In this document: positions 6,789 through 15,955 of the stretch, in pieces
Numbering within the stretch: position 1 is the stretch's first letter
Layout of the letters: the number at the start of each line of letters is the position of its first letter
Assembly (NCBI GenBank): GCA_945911685.1
Contig: CAMEAW010000015.1
Span: forward strand, 1 to 36,784
DNA length: 36,784 nt
From: Bordetella parapertussis
Lineage (GTDB): Bacteria; Pseudomonadota; Gammaproteobacteria; Burkholderiales; Burkholderiaceae_B
Reading direction: 5' to 3'
Notes under the pieces: generated by a model
What the model was told of the DNA's origin: nothing
What the model saw: the letters and a program-made list of their open reading frames with translations, nothing else
The model's database searches: none
Program-made: the position numbers and the translations under genes

Positions 6789-9269
6789 GTGCGGGCAGAC
6801 GTCCCCACCGCACGCACGACGTTTATGCTCGCAGGTGGGCACCCGCGGCGCCTGATCGTCGCGCTGGTCATGCTGGCGAGCGTCATCGCGCTCTGGGGCA
6901 CCACCACGAAGACAGGCCACGCGCAGCTGTTGCCCGCCACACCTCTACGAGCAGCTATAACATCTGCCGCAAGCCCAGCGCCACCCCCCTCTGCCGGATC
7001 TGCACCCAGCCAAACACTGGGACCTGCACTCCAGGCCTCTGAGCGCCTCCCCTCTGACATAGATGCCCAACAAAAAGAAATGCAAACACGCTTGGCTGCT
7101 ACCCAAGCGGATTTAGTCAAAGCGCAAAATGCATTTAAGGAAGTGAATGCGCTTGATCCCGTTGCCCATGCCAGCGCCAAAGAACAGCTCGAAGACTTAT
7201 CACATCGAAATGATGCGTATATCCAGATTATTGATAACCTCAAAAATTTACGTCGTTTAAGCAACAAGCTCGAAAACGCCCGCAAAGACAGGCTTGCCTG
7301 GAAGCCCCCCGCTGGCTCAGCGCCCTGGCCACTCACCGTTGCCGACGATTTACAGTTTGAAATCATGCGCGGGCAAGCGCAAATTCAGCACTTGGCACAG
7401 CGCCGTGCCATTATCGACGAGCAACTTTCAGAGCTCAAAAAATCTCGCGCAACCGTCGAGGCTGAACTGCGTCAAAGCACGCAAAAACCTTTGGGGCTTG
7501 CAGGACTTGGTACTCCAACTAATAAGCTACAAAGCGCCGCAGAGCGTCGTTTAGCGCGCATCAACCTTGATCTGGTCAATTTTTCGGTTGATAGCGATAC
7601 TATTTTGATCGAACAGATTACTGCGGCGTTGGTACTCGCATCACTCAAACAAACCTGGGATGTCTACCAGCATCGTTTTAGCTTTTCGGCCGACGATTTC
7701 ACAAAGATTCGCATCGGTATCGACAAGACGATCGAACAGCTTCGCACCCAAGAGCAACAAGCGAGCGCCCGTATTAATCGAACGCTCGAACAAGCAGCTC
7801 TGGCAAAGGCTCGGCTCGACCAACTTGAAAGCACGCCGAATGTGAGCGGCGAGGCGGTCGTTACGGCGAGGCGTAGCTGGCGTACCGCTGATGTGTTAGC
7901 CGAGGCCTCTCTGATCGAGCGCGAAAAATTTCGCGCTCAGATTGATTTAAACCTACTGTCTTTACAGTTTTGGCAGATTCGTCAAAAACTGTATTCAAAC
8001 ACCGACATCATGAGCGACCTAGGTGACATGACGCTTCGCCAGCAAACCCTGACAAAGCAATTGGCTCAGGGGCTGGCTTATCTGACACAAATCATTGCAG
8101 ATAAATCACAAGCAGCCTTCGACCTCACCACACAACTGCAACAAGTCACCGACCCTGCAGAAAAAGCCTTCTTGAATAGTTTGTTGGGCCCAGTTTCACA
8201 GCAAATCGATGCAACGCGTAACCTCTATGTTTTGATTGGTCGCGTCCATCAATATCTGCAAATCGTAGGCGCCGAGCTCGAGTATGCCGACGCAAATAAA
8301 ACCATCATGCACCGGCTCAAGGCCGCGCGTGCAACGGTAATCGATCTGGGCACAGAGATCTGGCATTACGAACTCTTTGTCATCGATGACTCTGTCTTGG
8401 TCGATGGTCGCGAGATTAAAACCAAACGCGGCATCACGATTGGCAAGACGGCCGGCGCCATCATCATTTTGGTGTTTGGTTTTAGCCTCATCTCTGGTTT
8501 AATTCGCCGCACCTTAACGCTCGCGGTCACCAAAGCGAATTTGGGTCTCAGTAAGTCGGTCGCTCTGGGGCGCTGGCTGACATTGATTGCGGGGTTCACG
8601 CTCATTGTGACCGCGTTGAATCTGGTCGATATTCCACTGAGTGCCTTTGCCTTTTTAGGGGGTGCACTAGCGATTGGCGTAGGCTTTGGCGCGCAAAACA
8701 TTTTAAAAAATCTGATCAGCGGCGTGATCCTTTTGATCGAAAAACCCGTTCGTATTGGCGATTTTGTTGAAATCGACAGTATTTTGGGCACGGTAACTTC
8801 GATCGGTTTACGCTTTTCAACCGTTCACGGCCCACAGGGCGATGACATCCTCATCCCAAATAGTGTCTTGGTTGAACAAAAGCTCATCAACTGGACTTAC
8901 TCAACACCCAGCGCACGCAAAGATGTGAAGGTCACGGTAGGCTACCGGTCAAACGTTAATACCGTTCGCGAGATTTTGAGCGCGGCGAGCAAAGACGAAC
9001 CTCAGGTGCTGGGTACGCCTGCTGCGCTCATTACCTTAGAAGACTTTGGCGACAATGGGTTGGTGTTTAACTTGCGCTTTTGGGTCTCTTTGCGCTCTGG
9101 CGTACCGCCTAACGAGATCCAAAGCAATCTGCGGTTCAAAATTCTTCAGGCTTTTGAGCAAGCCGGGATTGAGTTGCCGTTTCCACAACGCACGTTGATG
9201 TTTGATCCAGAGTCGACGCTAGCCGTACACGTGCAAGCTAGCCCGCCAACAAACCGAAACGCCCTTTAA
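6789..9269 (+). CDS. Mechanosensitive ion channel, MscS family, with large N-terminal periplasmic region
   Basis: The C-terminal third carries a typical MscS core. Membrane segments around residues 555-575, 590-610 and 615-650 are followed by the pore helix pattern IGVGFGAQNILKNLISG, the beta domain (VRIGDFVEID, GTVTSIGLRF) and the cytoplasmic domain (IPNSVLVEQKLINW). Before it lie about 500 hydrophilic residues rich in heptad-like Leu/Ala/Gln segments, probably coiled coil in the periplasm, as in MscK/KefA-type channels. The assigned start is GTG, 2 bases after yggT. An ATG at 6825 would also give a protein starting directly at a signal peptide. The protein is expected to release solutes under hypo-osmotic shock. 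Confidence 0.9.
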   Translation: MRADVPTARTTFMLAGGHPRRLIVALVMLASVIALWGTTTKTGHAQLLPATPLRAAITSAASPAPPPSAGSAPSQTLGPALQASERLPSDIDAQQKEMQTRLAATQADLVKAQNAFKEVNALDPVAHASAKEQLEDLSHRNDAYIQIIDNLKNLRRLSNKLENARKDRLAWKPPAGSAPWPLTVADDLQFEIMRGQAQIQHLAQRRAIIDEQLSELKKSRATVEAELRQSTQKPLGLAGLGTPTNKLQSAAERRLARINLDLVNFSVDSDTILIEQITAALVLASLKQTWDVYQHRFSFSADDFTKIRIGIDKTIEQLRTQEQQASARINRTLEQAALAKARLDQLESTPNVSGEAVVTARRSWRTADVLAEASLIEREKFRAQIDLNLLSLQFWQIRQKLYSNTDIMSDLGDMTLRQQTLTKQLAQGLAYLTQIIADKSQAAFDLTTQLQQVTDPAEKAFLNSLLGPVSQQIDATRNLYVLIGRVHQYLQIVGAELEYADANKTIMHRLKAARATVIDLGTEIWHYELFVIDDSVLVDGREIKTKRGITIGKTAGAIIILVFGFSLISGLIRRTLTLAVTKANLGLSKSVALGRWLTLIAGFTLIVTALNLVDIPLSAFAFLGGALAIGVGFGAQNILKNLISGVILLIEKPVRIGDFVEIDSILGTVTSIGLRFSTVHGPQGDDILIPNSVLVEQKLINWTYSTPSARKDVKVTVGYRSNVNTVREILSAASKDEPQVLGTPAALITLEDFGDNGLVFNLRFWVSLRSGVPPNEIQSNLRFKILQAFEQAGIELPFPQRTLMFDPESTLAVHVQASPPTNRNAL

Positions 9270-9278
9270 ACAAGGGCG
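9260..9278. terminator. Possible bidirectional hairpin between convergent genes
   Basis: CGCCCTT (9260-9266) pairs perfectly with AAGGGCG (9272-9278) across a 5-base loop that contains the MscS gene stop codon. The following T-tract is poor on both strands, so termination activity is uncertain. It lies in the only gap (9270-9304) between the convergent channel and lipoprotein genes. Confidence 0.4.
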
Positions 9279-9304
9279 CCCCTGCCTGCGCGTCAACAGA
9301 GAAA

Positions 9305-9826
9305 TTATTGACCAGACATCGGTGTGACCCGCGTCGGGCCCGCACCACTCACGACTTGCACCCGCTGATTCAACACTAGCGGCACATCCGCCTCTTGAGC
9401 AATCACACGCGTCTCGCCATTATCTAAGCGGACTGTAATTTCAAGACCGTCTTTTTTACCGACGCGGTCTTCGACGGCGTCACCCGCCAACGCACCCAAA
9501 ATCGCGCCACCAAGCACTGCCAGCGTACGACCGGTACCACCACCGATCGTGCTACCCATGACACCGCCCACCGCACCGCCAGCAATCACACCAGCACCTG
9601 AAGTGCGATCATTTTGAAGCGTGATCGGGCGCACATTGACCACGGTGCCATTGCGTACGACTTGATCGCGTTGCGCTTGACCATAGGTGTACACGTTAGC
9701 CGAAGCACTTGGCTTAGCGCAGCCCGACACCAGCGCTACGCTGGCGAGCAGCGCACCACCCAAGGCTAAGCGTACGTTCACCTTGGACGCTGCGCCTTTA
9801 CACATCGCGTGTAAAACTGAATTCAT
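9305..9826 (-). CDS. Outer-membrane lipoprotein with glycine-zipper domain (SlyB/Pcp-like)
   Basis: A 173-residue protein with an N-terminal signal ending in LVSGC (lipobox). After a polar segment with 'VVRNGTVVNVRPI' comes a glycine-zipper region (about residues 75-120: GAGVIAGGAVGGVMGSTIGG, then GGAILGALAGDAVE). It finishes with a small beta domain (ITVRLDNGETRVIAQE). This layout is that of the SlyB/Pcp/17 kDa surface antigen family of outer-membrane lipoproteins, linked to envelope integrity. TTGGAGTG precedes the ATG. It is the last gene of the minus-strand cluster, 26 bases after the PfkB kinase gene, and may have its own promoter. Confidence 0.88.
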   Translation of the reverse strand: MNSVLHAMCKGAASKVNVRLALGGALLASVALVSGCAKPSASANVYTYGQAQRDQVVRNGTVVNVRPITLQNDRTSGAGVIAGGAVGGVMGSTIGGGTGRTLAVLGGAILGALAGDAVEDRVGKKDGLEITVRLDNGETRVIAQEADVPLVLNQRVQVVSGAGPTRVTPMSGQ

Positions 9827-9852
9827 AACAACACTCCAAAAAATTTCAATAC

Positions 9853-10794
9853 TTAGCCGGGCAAATGGCTGCCGTAGTGAGCGTGCAACAGTGCGTCGAT
9901 TTCTGCTCGCGAGGGCGCATGGTTTTGCGGCCCGCGTGAAGCAATTTTAATTGAACCCATCAGGTTGCCTAGCTTACAGGCTTCGATCCAAGTCCAGCCA
10001 AGCGTCAACGCATAAAGTAAGCCGCCACGATGCGCATCACCACAACCTGTCGGATCAAGTACAGCGTCAGCAATCACCGGCGCAATATGATGCTCTTGCC
10101 CCTCGGTGTACAGTGTGGCCCCACCAGCACCTCGGGTCACGACCACTGCCTGCAAACCCTGCGCTAATTGCGCAACAGTTTTGCCGGTACGTTGCTCAAC
10201 CACACTCGCTTCATAATCATTCACGGTGAGTGCCTGCGCTAATGCAACCATTTCTAGAATGTCTTTACCGTCATACAACGGCATCGCCTGGCCCAAGTCA
10301 AAAATAAAGGGCGTCCCCTGAGCATGCAAGCGCTTAGCGTGCGCCATCATGCCGGCCTTAGAGTCGGGCGCAACAATCGCCCACGCAGCCTGATGTCCGG
10401 TTAAATCATTTTCGGCAGAGCGATCCATCGCGCCAGGATGAAATGCGGTGATTTGGTTGTCATCGAGATCCGTCGTAATAAAGCATTGCGCAGTCAAGGT
10501 ATCAGGCAAACTCTTAATCATGGTGGTGTTGATACCAAACTGCTCAAAGCGCTGCAGGTAGTCGGTTGCGTCTTCGCCTACCGTTGCAACAGGTACGGGC
10601 TGGCCACCCAGTAACTTCAGGTTATAGGCGATGTTGCCCGCGCAACCACCAAACTCACGGCGCATTCTAGGTACCAGAAATGACACGCTCAAGGCGTGAA
10701 TACGATCAGGCAAGATGTGATCTTTAAAACGACCATCAAACACAGCAATCGTGTCAAAGGCCACCGAACCACAAATTAATACAGGCTGAGTCAT
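9853..10794 (-). CDS. PfkB-family carbohydrate/nucleoside kinase, probably adenosine kinase-like
   Basis: The 313-residue protein has ribokinase-fold signatures: an N-terminal substrate motif (GSVAFDTI), the G-G pair motif FGGCAGNIAYNL (about residues 48-59) and the C-terminal anion-hole motif DPTGCGDAHRGG (about 247-258) with the catalytic Asp. The form DPTGxGDAxRxG resembles that of mycobacterial adenosine kinase more than sugar kinases, so phosphorylation of adenosine is the best guess. The usual Ala in GAGD is Cys here. It lies 9 bases after the DUF3426 gene in the accBC-prmA cluster, with no obvious functional link to it. Confidence 0.85.
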   Translation of the reverse strand: MTQPVLICGSVAFDTIAVFDGRFKDHILPDRIHALSVSFLVPRMRREFGGCAGNIAYNLKLLGGQPVPVATVGEDATDYLQRFEQFGINTTMIKSLPDTLTAQCFITTDLDDNQITAFHPGAMDRSAENDLTGHQAAWAIVAPDSKAGMMAHAKRLHAQGTPFIFDLGQAMPLYDGKDILEMVALAQALTVNDYEASVVEQRTGKTVAQLAQGLQAVVVTRGAGGATLYTEGQEHHIAPVIADAVLDPTGCGDAHRGGLLYALTLGWTWIEACKLGNLMGSIKIASRGPQNHAPSRAEIDALLHAHYGSHLPG

Positions 10795-10803
10795 ACTATT
10801 CTC

Positions 10804-11940
10804 TTAGGGAAAAAATCGATTGAGTTGAACACCACTAATCTGTAAACCATTTACCACCAGCGGCACACTGAGATGCACTTCTTGCTGTGCGCCAAACGGC
10901 CTGGCAGCCATTGACGCTGGCAAATACGACTCAGGCGCAAGTACCTTTCTTAGAACCGGCGTACCTGAAGCATCTTTTAGCTCAACTGAAAGATGTGGCC
11001 AAGGCTGGATTTTATCGAGGCGATTACGCATTGAAAATTTGAGTGTGAGGCTGCTTGCTTGCCCCTCAGCTTGCGCACCCGCAAGTTGTTCGAGCGCGGT
11101 CGAGTCGATCGTAATACGTTCAAGGTGCCGCACGAAAGAGACTTCACATTTTAATTGAACGCAGGCCGCGCGCGCCATCGGCAGCAAACTCGGCACACGC
11201 GTCACGACCTCATTGCGGTACACATACATCAACTGCAGCAACAAGAGTGCGCCGGCCAACACCGCGAGTAAGGTCCAAAGCCCACGGCGCAAGCCATCAA
11301 GGGGGGTCTCGTCGATTAAAAAATCGGGGGTGCCGCGCCCGGCCGCTAAGCGATTCTCGCCACGCAATCTCGGCTCACCTTGCACCCGAAGTGCCGGCTC
11401 GCGCTCAAATGTGGGTTCGGGATCCATCCCCGATGCACGCTCAAGTGTCGGCTCACGACCGTAAGTTGGCGTCTGTTCAAAAGTCGATTCGCGCCCAAAT
11501 CTCGGTTCGCGCTCTGGTTGTAAAGCGGAAAAAGGTTCTTCGGGTTCAGGGGCCAGCTCTGCACCGGTTTGCGCTCGGCGTCGCAGCACCGACGGCGCGC
11601 TAGGTGCTTGCGCGGGCGCCTGTACGGATAAACGATTGGGCACACGGTTCAGGCCGCTTGTTTGCTCAGGGTCTTGCCGCAAGGGTGAACCGAACACTTG
11701 CTCAGCGCCTCGCCCGGTTGTTTGTACCGCGGGTGCTAACTTTTCACCTGAGGTGACGAAGGTTTCGCGTACATGTTCAGCGCGTTGCGTTAAAACGGGT
11801 AGCTGACTTTCAAGGGCGGCATGCCCATCAAAAATATGGGTACAACTACCGCACCTAACCAGCCCCTGATGCACGCGCAATTGCTCAAGCGACACCATAA
11901 AGTCGCTTTGGCACTTTGGACAACGCGTGACAAGACTCAT
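10804..11940 (-). CDS. Zinc-ribbon and DUF3426 domain membrane protein
   Basis: The N-terminus has an MJ0042-type zinc ribbon: CPKC at residues 8-11 and CGSC at about 30-33. A long disordered linker follows (about 45-210), rich in Arg, Glu and Pro, with recurring phrases such as REPTLER, REPRFGRE and FEREPAL. Then come one membrane helix (LWTLLAVLAGALLLLQLMYVY, about 218-238) and a C-terminal DUF3426 domain outside the membrane (VELKDASGTPVLRKVL). This architecture is common downstream of prmA in betaproteobacteria; its function is not established. AAGGT is placed well before the ATG. Confidence 0.88.
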   Translation of the reverse strand: MSLVTRCPKCQSDFMVSLEQLRVHQGLVRCGSCTHIFDGHAALESQLPVLTQRAEHVRETFVTSGEKLAPAVQTTGRGAEQVFGSPLRQDPEQTSGLNRVPNRLSVQAPAQAPSAPSVLRRRAQTGAELAPEPEEPFSALQPEREPRFGRESTFEQTPTYGREPTLERASGMDPEPTFEREPALRVQGEPRLRGENRLAAGRGTPDFLIDETPLDGLRRGLWTLLAVLAGALLLLQLMYVYRNEVVTRVPSLLPMARAACVQLKCEVSFVRHLERITIDSTALEQLAGAQAEGQASSLTLKFSMRNRLDKIQPWPHLSVELKDASGTPVLRKVLAPESYLPASMAARPFGAQQEVHLSVPLVVNGLQISGVQLNRFFP

Positions 11941-11994
11941 GCAATACCTTAGAAATCCAGGTGTCTATATTTTAAAACTAAAGCGCGATCCGCC

Positions 11995-12897
11995 TCAGGG
12001 TTTGCGACCAGCCAAACACACCCAACCCTCGCGCGCCTGCCAGACTGACAGCTGCAACCACGGTGCGTAAGCCGCCGCCACCTCTTGGGCCTGCCGCTCA
12101 AGCACACCTGACAAAATCAATTGTCCACCCGAACGTACGCGACCGGCGAGCATTGGTGCCAGCACTTTAAGAGGATTCGACAAAATATTGGCGACGACCG
12201 TATCAAAATGGCCGTCAGGTAAGTCATCGGGCAGCATGGCTTGCACCACGACGTTGTTGACCTGTGCGTTATCGTGCGTGGCCTGTACGGCTTGCTCGTC
12301 GATATCGACACCGGTCACCTGACCGGCACCAAGCAGCACAGCAGCAATCGCCAAAATACCTGAGCCGCAGCCGTAATCGAGCACCGAGGCGCCTGCGGGC
12401 AATGCGTCGGCCAACCACTCTAAGCAAAGGTGCGTCGTAGGATGGCTGCCCGTACCAAAGGCCAGGCCAGGGTCAAGCTGAATCGCGATGCGGCTTGCCT
12501 CGGGTACCACCGGCATTTGATCCGCATGCCAACTCGGCACAATTAGGATGCGAGTACCAACTCTAATGGGGCCAAACTGCGATTGTGTCAGACGCACCCA
12601 ATCGGCATCTGGCACTTGACGTAGATGCCACGGCAACTCAGAGGTGCCATCCAGATCGAGCCTCGCAGCCGCAAGCAACTGCTCGGGGTCGGTGCCATCA
12701 GCCAGCAACACAATGACGCGATTACGGCTCCAGGCCTGCGTGTTGGGCTCGCTACCTGGCTCACCAAACAAAGGCTGTTCATCGTCGGTGTCTGAGTCGG
12801 CGTCTTCAACCGACACCGACAATGCACCACACTCAAGCAAAGCATCAGATAAGGGTTCAGCTAAAGCACCCGGACACAACAACACCAATTCACGCAT
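11995..12897 (-). CDS. prmA: Ribosomal protein L11 methyltransferase
   Basis: This 300-residue enzyme trimethylates lysines and the N-terminus of ribosomal protein L11 using S-adenosylmethionine. The SAM-binding motif I is clear ([15 protein letters not shown], about residues 169-183), as are [12 protein letters not shown] before it and the post-motif 'VANILSNPL' (NxxxxPL type). The acidic N-terminal region fits the L11-recognition domain, with an acidic insert ([10 protein letters not shown]). It follows accC after 11 bases, the usual accB-accC-prmA order in proteobacteria. Confidence 0.95.
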   Translation of the reverse strand: MRELVLLCPGALAEPLSDALLECGALSVSVEDADSDTDDEQPLFGEPGSEPNTQAWSRNRVIVLLADGTDPEQLLAAARLDLDGTSELPWHLRQVPDADWVRLTQSQFGPIRVGTRILIVPSWHADQMPVVPEASRIAIQLDPGLAFGTGSHPTTHLCLEWLADALPAGASVLDYGCGSGILAIAAVLLGAGQVTGVDIDEQAVQATHDNAQVNNVVVQAMLPDDLPDGHFDTVVANILSNPLKVLAPMLAGRVRSGGQLILSGVLERQAQEVAAAYAPWLQLSVWQAREGWVCLAGRKP

Positions 12898-12908
12898 GAG
12901 AGTTTCCG

Positions 12909-14264
12909 TTAGCGAGAAGCAGGTCGTGCGGCAAGCTTGTGTTCAAGATAATGAATGCTTGTGCCGCCCGCCATAAAACGGCTGTCAGCCATCAGCTCGC
13001 GATGCAAGGGGATATTGGTTTTAATCCCCTCGACCACCATCTCAGATAACGCAATCGTCATACGCGCCACGGCCTGCTCGCGGGTATCGCCATAGGTGAT
13101 GACTTTAGCAATCATTGAGTCGTAATACGGGGGTACGAAGTAACCATTGAATACATGCGAATCGATTCGCACACCCGGTCCGCCCGGCGTGTGCCAGTTT
13201 GTGACACGCCCTGGGCTCGGCACAAACGTAAAGGGGTCTTCGGCGTTAATACGGCATTCAAGAGCATGGCCTTTAAAGCTGATGTCACGCTGGCGCAAGG
13301 TGAATTTTTCGCCCGCAGCGACGCGTATCTGCTGTTGCACCAGATCAATGCCGGTAATGAGTTCAGTAACGGGGTGCTCTACTTGAATACGCGTATTCAT
13401 CTCGATGAAATAAAACTCATCGTTTTCGTACAAAAATTCAAACGTGCCAGCACCTCGATAGTGAATTTTGCGGCACGCCTCGGCGCATCGCTCGCCAATC
13501 CGCTCGATCAATTTACGCGCGATGCCGGGAGCCGGCGCCTCTTCGATCACTTTTTGGTGGCGACGCTGCATAGAGCAATCGCGCTCGCCCAACCAGACTG
13601 CATTACGACCGCCGTCTGCCAACACTTGGATTTCGATGTGTCGCGGATTTTCAAGAAACTTTTCGAGGTACACCTCGGGGTTGTTAAACGCCGCACCCGC
13701 TTCGGTTTTAGTCATAGCGACCGAGCTGAGCAAAGCGGCCTCGGTGTGCACCACGCGCATACCCCGACCGCCACCGCCGCCTGCAGCCTTAATAATGACG
13801 GGATAACCAACCTCAGAGGCCAAGCGCAAGATCTCAGCAGGATCTTCGGGCAACGCACCGGGCGAGCCAGGCACCACGGGCACACCCGCTTCGATCATGG
13901 CCTGCTTAGCGCTCACTTTGTCGCCCATCAACCGAATCGACTCGGGGCGCGGACCAATAAAGACGAAACCGCTTTTTTCAACGCGATCGGCAAAGTCAGC
14001 ATTTTCGGATAAAAACCCGTAGCCTGGATGAATCGCTTCGGCGTCGGTGACCTCGGCCGCGGCAATAATAGCGGGCATGTTTAAGTAGCTATCACGCGAG
14101 GCGGCCGGACCAATACACACGGACTCATCGGCGAGGCGTACGTACTTCGCATCGCGATCGGCCTCAGAATGTACGACCACGGTTTTAATACCCATCTCGC
14201 GGCATGCGCGTTGAATACGCAGCGCGATTTCGCCCCGGTTGGCGATCAGAATCTTTTCAAACAT
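12909..14264 (-). CDS. accC: Acetyl-CoA carboxylase, biotin carboxylase subunit
   Basis: AccC carboxylates biotin on AccB using ATP and bicarbonate, the first step of fatty-acid synthesis. Length (451) and motifs match E. coli AccC (449): N-terminal [12 protein letters not shown]120 region (KVSAK), K159 with the glycine-rich loop GGGGGRGMR (162-170), [19 protein letters not shown], and the metal and bicarbonate site [14 protein letters not shown]. All recognisable active-site residues are intact. One base separates it from accB, so it is translationally coupled. Confidence 0.98.
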   Translation of the reverse strand: MFEKILIANRGEIALRIQRACREMGIKTVVVHSEADRDAKYVRLADESVCIGPAASRDSYLNMPAIIAAAEVTDAEAIHPGYGFLSENADFADRVEKSGFVFIGPRPESIRLMGDKVSAKQAMIEAGVPVVPGSPGALPEDPAEILRLASEVGYPVIIKAAGGGGGRGMRVVHTEAALLSSVAMTKTEAGAAFNNPEVYLEKFLENPRHIEIQVLADGGRNAVWLGERDCSMQRRHQKVIEEAPAPGIARKLIERIGERCAEACRKIHYRGAGTFEFLYENDEFYFIEMNTRIQVEHPVTELITGIDLVQQQIRVAAGEKFTLRQRDISFKGHALECRINAEDPFTFVPSPGRVTNWHTPGGPGVRIDSHVFNGYFVPPYYDSMIAKVITYGDTREQAVARMTIALSEMVVEGIKTNIPLHRELMADSRFMAGGTSIHYLEHKLAARPASR

Positions 14265-14265
14265 G

Positions 14266-14724
14266 TCAGACGATCACAAAAAGCGGTTGACCGTATTCGA
14301 CAGGCTCGCCGTTTTCGACCAGAATCTCAGTGACCACGCCAGACTTATCCGCCTCGATTTCGTTAAGCAGCTTCATAGCTTCGATGATGCAAAGAGGCTC
14401 ACCCTCTTTGACTGTCTGCCCCACTTCAACAAAGACAGCAGAGCCCGGATTCGCGGCACGATAAAAAGTACCAACCATCGGAGCCTTGACCGTATGCCCC
14501 GGGGCAACAGGCGCCGCTTCGGGCACTGCGCTACCGGCCACACCTGCCGCAGTCGCTTCGGGGGCATAGGCAGGTGCTGCAACCGGCGCAGCGTAAGCAA
14601 CCGGATGCTGTGCCTGCGAAAACTTAACGATGCGGACCTTGCCTTCGCCCTCAGTGATTTCGAGCTCGGCGATGCCAGATTCTGACACGAGGTCGATCAA
14701 GGTTTTGAGTTTTCTGAGATCCAT
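14266..14724 (-). CDS. accB: Biotin carboxyl carrier protein of acetyl-CoA carboxylase
   Basis: The 152-residue protein has a conserved N-terminal dimer region ([17 protein letters not shown]), an Ala/Pro/Val-rich mobile linker (about 45-80) and the C-terminal biotinyl domain. Lys118 in the EAMKL motif is the biotin attachment site. The thumb-like insertion ([10 protein letters not shown]) typical of bacterial BCCP is present. It works with AccC just downstream; the carboxyltransferase genes accA and accD are not in this window. Confidence 0.97.
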   Translation of the reverse strand: MDLRKLKTLIDLVSESGIAELEITEGEGKVRIVKFSQAQHPVAYAAPVAAPAYAPEATAAGVAGSAVPEAAPVAPGHTVKAPMVGTFYRAANPGSAVFVEVGQTVKEGEPLCIIEAMKLLNEIEADKSGVVTEILVENGEPVEYGQPLFVIV

Positions 14725-14775
14725 GATGATGTTTCCGTAAAGTTCTAGATTGAACAGCCGTAAGCCTGAGAGGCC

Positions 14776-15222
14776 TTAAACCGTTTGCGAAGACTGAGCG
14801 GCAAACCGAACAGCAGCTTCGTACCCGTAGGGGCCTAAGCCCACGATGACCCCCACTGCTAACTCGGATAAGTAAGAGTGGTGGCGAAAGGTTTCTCGTT
14901 TATAAACGTTTGAAAGATGCACTTCAATAAAGGAGATCTTGACTGCCGCCAGGGCATCACGAATCGCCACACTGGTGTGGGTGTAGGCACCCGCGTTGAT
15001 CACAATAAAGTCGGTTCCGTCAGTGCGTGCGGCCTGAATGCGATCCACCAGTGCACCTTCGTGATTGCTTTGATAGGACGTGAGGGCCACACCCAGACTG
15101 CTCGCCACTGTCTCGAGGTGCGTCTCAATCTGTGCCAAGGTCGTGTGCCCATAGAGATGCGGTTCGCGTAAACCTAGCAAGTTCAAGTTTGGGCCATTCA
15201 AGACGAGTAGGCGTTGTGCCAT
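14776..15222 (-). CDS. aroQ: Type II 3-dehydroquinate dehydratase
   Basis: This 148-residue enzyme catalyses the third step of the shikimate pathway, 3-dehydroquinate to 3-dehydroshikimate. Family motifs are in order: [17 protein letters not shown] with the catalytic Tyr/Arg region, [34 protein letters not shown] with the catalytic His, and the substrate-binding arginine in KRETFRHHS. Length is typical of the dodecameric type II enzyme. It lies 51 bases upstream of accB, the common aroQ-accB-accC order. A candidate promoter lies upstream at 15302-15330. Confidence 0.97.
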   Translation of the reverse strand: MAQRLLVLNGPNLNLLGLREPHLYGHTTLAQIETHLETVASSLGVALTSYQSNHEGALVDRIQAARTDGTDFIVINAGAYTHTSVAIRDALAAVKISFIEVHLSNVYKRETFRHHSYLSELAVGVIVGLGPYGYEAAVRFAAQSSQTV

Positions 15223-15301
15223 GCGTGGAGCTCGGTTGTGAGGGACAAAAGATTAGAAGAGAGACGATCGGAAACCAGACAAACTAACTAAACAGAGCGC
15301 T

Positions 15302-15330
15302 TTTTTACGCTAATTGCTGCGATTTGTCTA
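15302..15330 (-). promoter_or_regulatory. Candidate promoter of the aroQ-accBC-prmA cluster
   Basis: On the minus strand TAGACA (15325-15330) and TAAAAA (15302-15307) are separated by 17 bases. They match the sigma70 consensus at five and four of six positions. They lie in the 109-base gap between the tlpA-like gene and aroQ, so aroQ can be transcribed independently of the gene upstream. Confidence 0.4.
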
Positions 15331-15331
15331 T

Positions 15332-15919
15332 CTACGTCTTCGATTTGGTAACGAGACGTTCAATACGCTGCCGCAGATCAGTGGGTTCAACCTGACCCAG
15401 AATTGAATCGAAAATGCTGCCATTTGCATCGAATAGGAGTGTAAAAGGCAAACCACCCGCACTATTTCCCAACTCGCGAACCATCGCAATCCCCGCATGA
15501 CCGGCAACAAGCAATTGATACGATACCGGCAGTTTAGCAACAAATTGGGCGATGTTTTGTGCTGAATCGATACCAATACCAACAAATGTAATTTCAGGGC
15601 GTTCTTTAGCCATACCATCGAGATACGGCATCTCTTGCACGCAAGGCGCACACCAAGTTGCCCAAAAATTGACCACCAGAGGCCGCCCCTTGAGCGCACT
15701 GAGCGAAAACTCTTGACCATCGAGCCCAGGTAACCGCGCTTGATACAAGGCCAGAGGGTTGGCACTGACCCGCGTGGACTCAGCTGACATCCCCACGGCC
15801 CGATTGGCTGCGGGGGCCGAGCGCGACGAGGCACGCCAGGCTGCCCAGCCAGTTACCGCGATCGCAGCCAGGCCACCTGCACCTAGCAGAACAGTTCGTC
15901 GTTTCATAGCTTGCATCAT
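15332..15919 (-). CDS. TlpA/ResA-like membrane-anchored thiol-disulfide oxidoreductase
   Basis: The 195-residue protein has an Arg-rich N-terminus and one hydrophobic helix (about residues 10-28) that anchors it or exports it. A thioredoxin-fold domain follows, with WATWCAPC (C90/C93). FSLSALKGRPLVVNFW and the later GGLPFTLLFD, which contains the cis-proline, are typical of TlpA/ResA-type reductases of periplasmic disulfides, for example in cytochrome c or oxidase maturation. No partner genes are adjacent, so the substrate is unknown. Two tandem ATG codons (15919, 15916) and one at 15907 compete as start; the ribosome binding sites do not decide between them. It diverges from mpl with only 36 bases between. 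Confidence 0.9.
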   Translation of the reverse strand: MMQAMKRRTVLLGAGGLAAIAVTGWAAWRASSRSAPAANRAVGMSAESTRVSANPLALYQARLPGLDGQEFSLSALKGRPLVVNFWATWCAPCVQEMPYLDGMAKERPEITFVGIGIDSAQNIAQFVAKLPVSYQLLVAGHAGIAMVRELGNSAGGLPFTLLFDANGSIFDSILGQVEPTDLRQRIERLVTKSKT

Positions 15920-15955
15920 ACCGTCTCACTCTACAATGTGGCGGGGAGAATTTTC

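Noticed and set aside
13155..14012. 285-codon open frame on the plus strand opposite accC
   Set aside because: It is entirely antisense to a strongly conserved gene, its composition is that of a shadow frame, and it has no recognisable domain.
15328..15834. 168-codon frame overlapping the tlpA-like gene on the same strand
   Set aside because: The tlpA-like frame has the CxxC thioredoxin motif and a membrane anchor; the other frame has neither.
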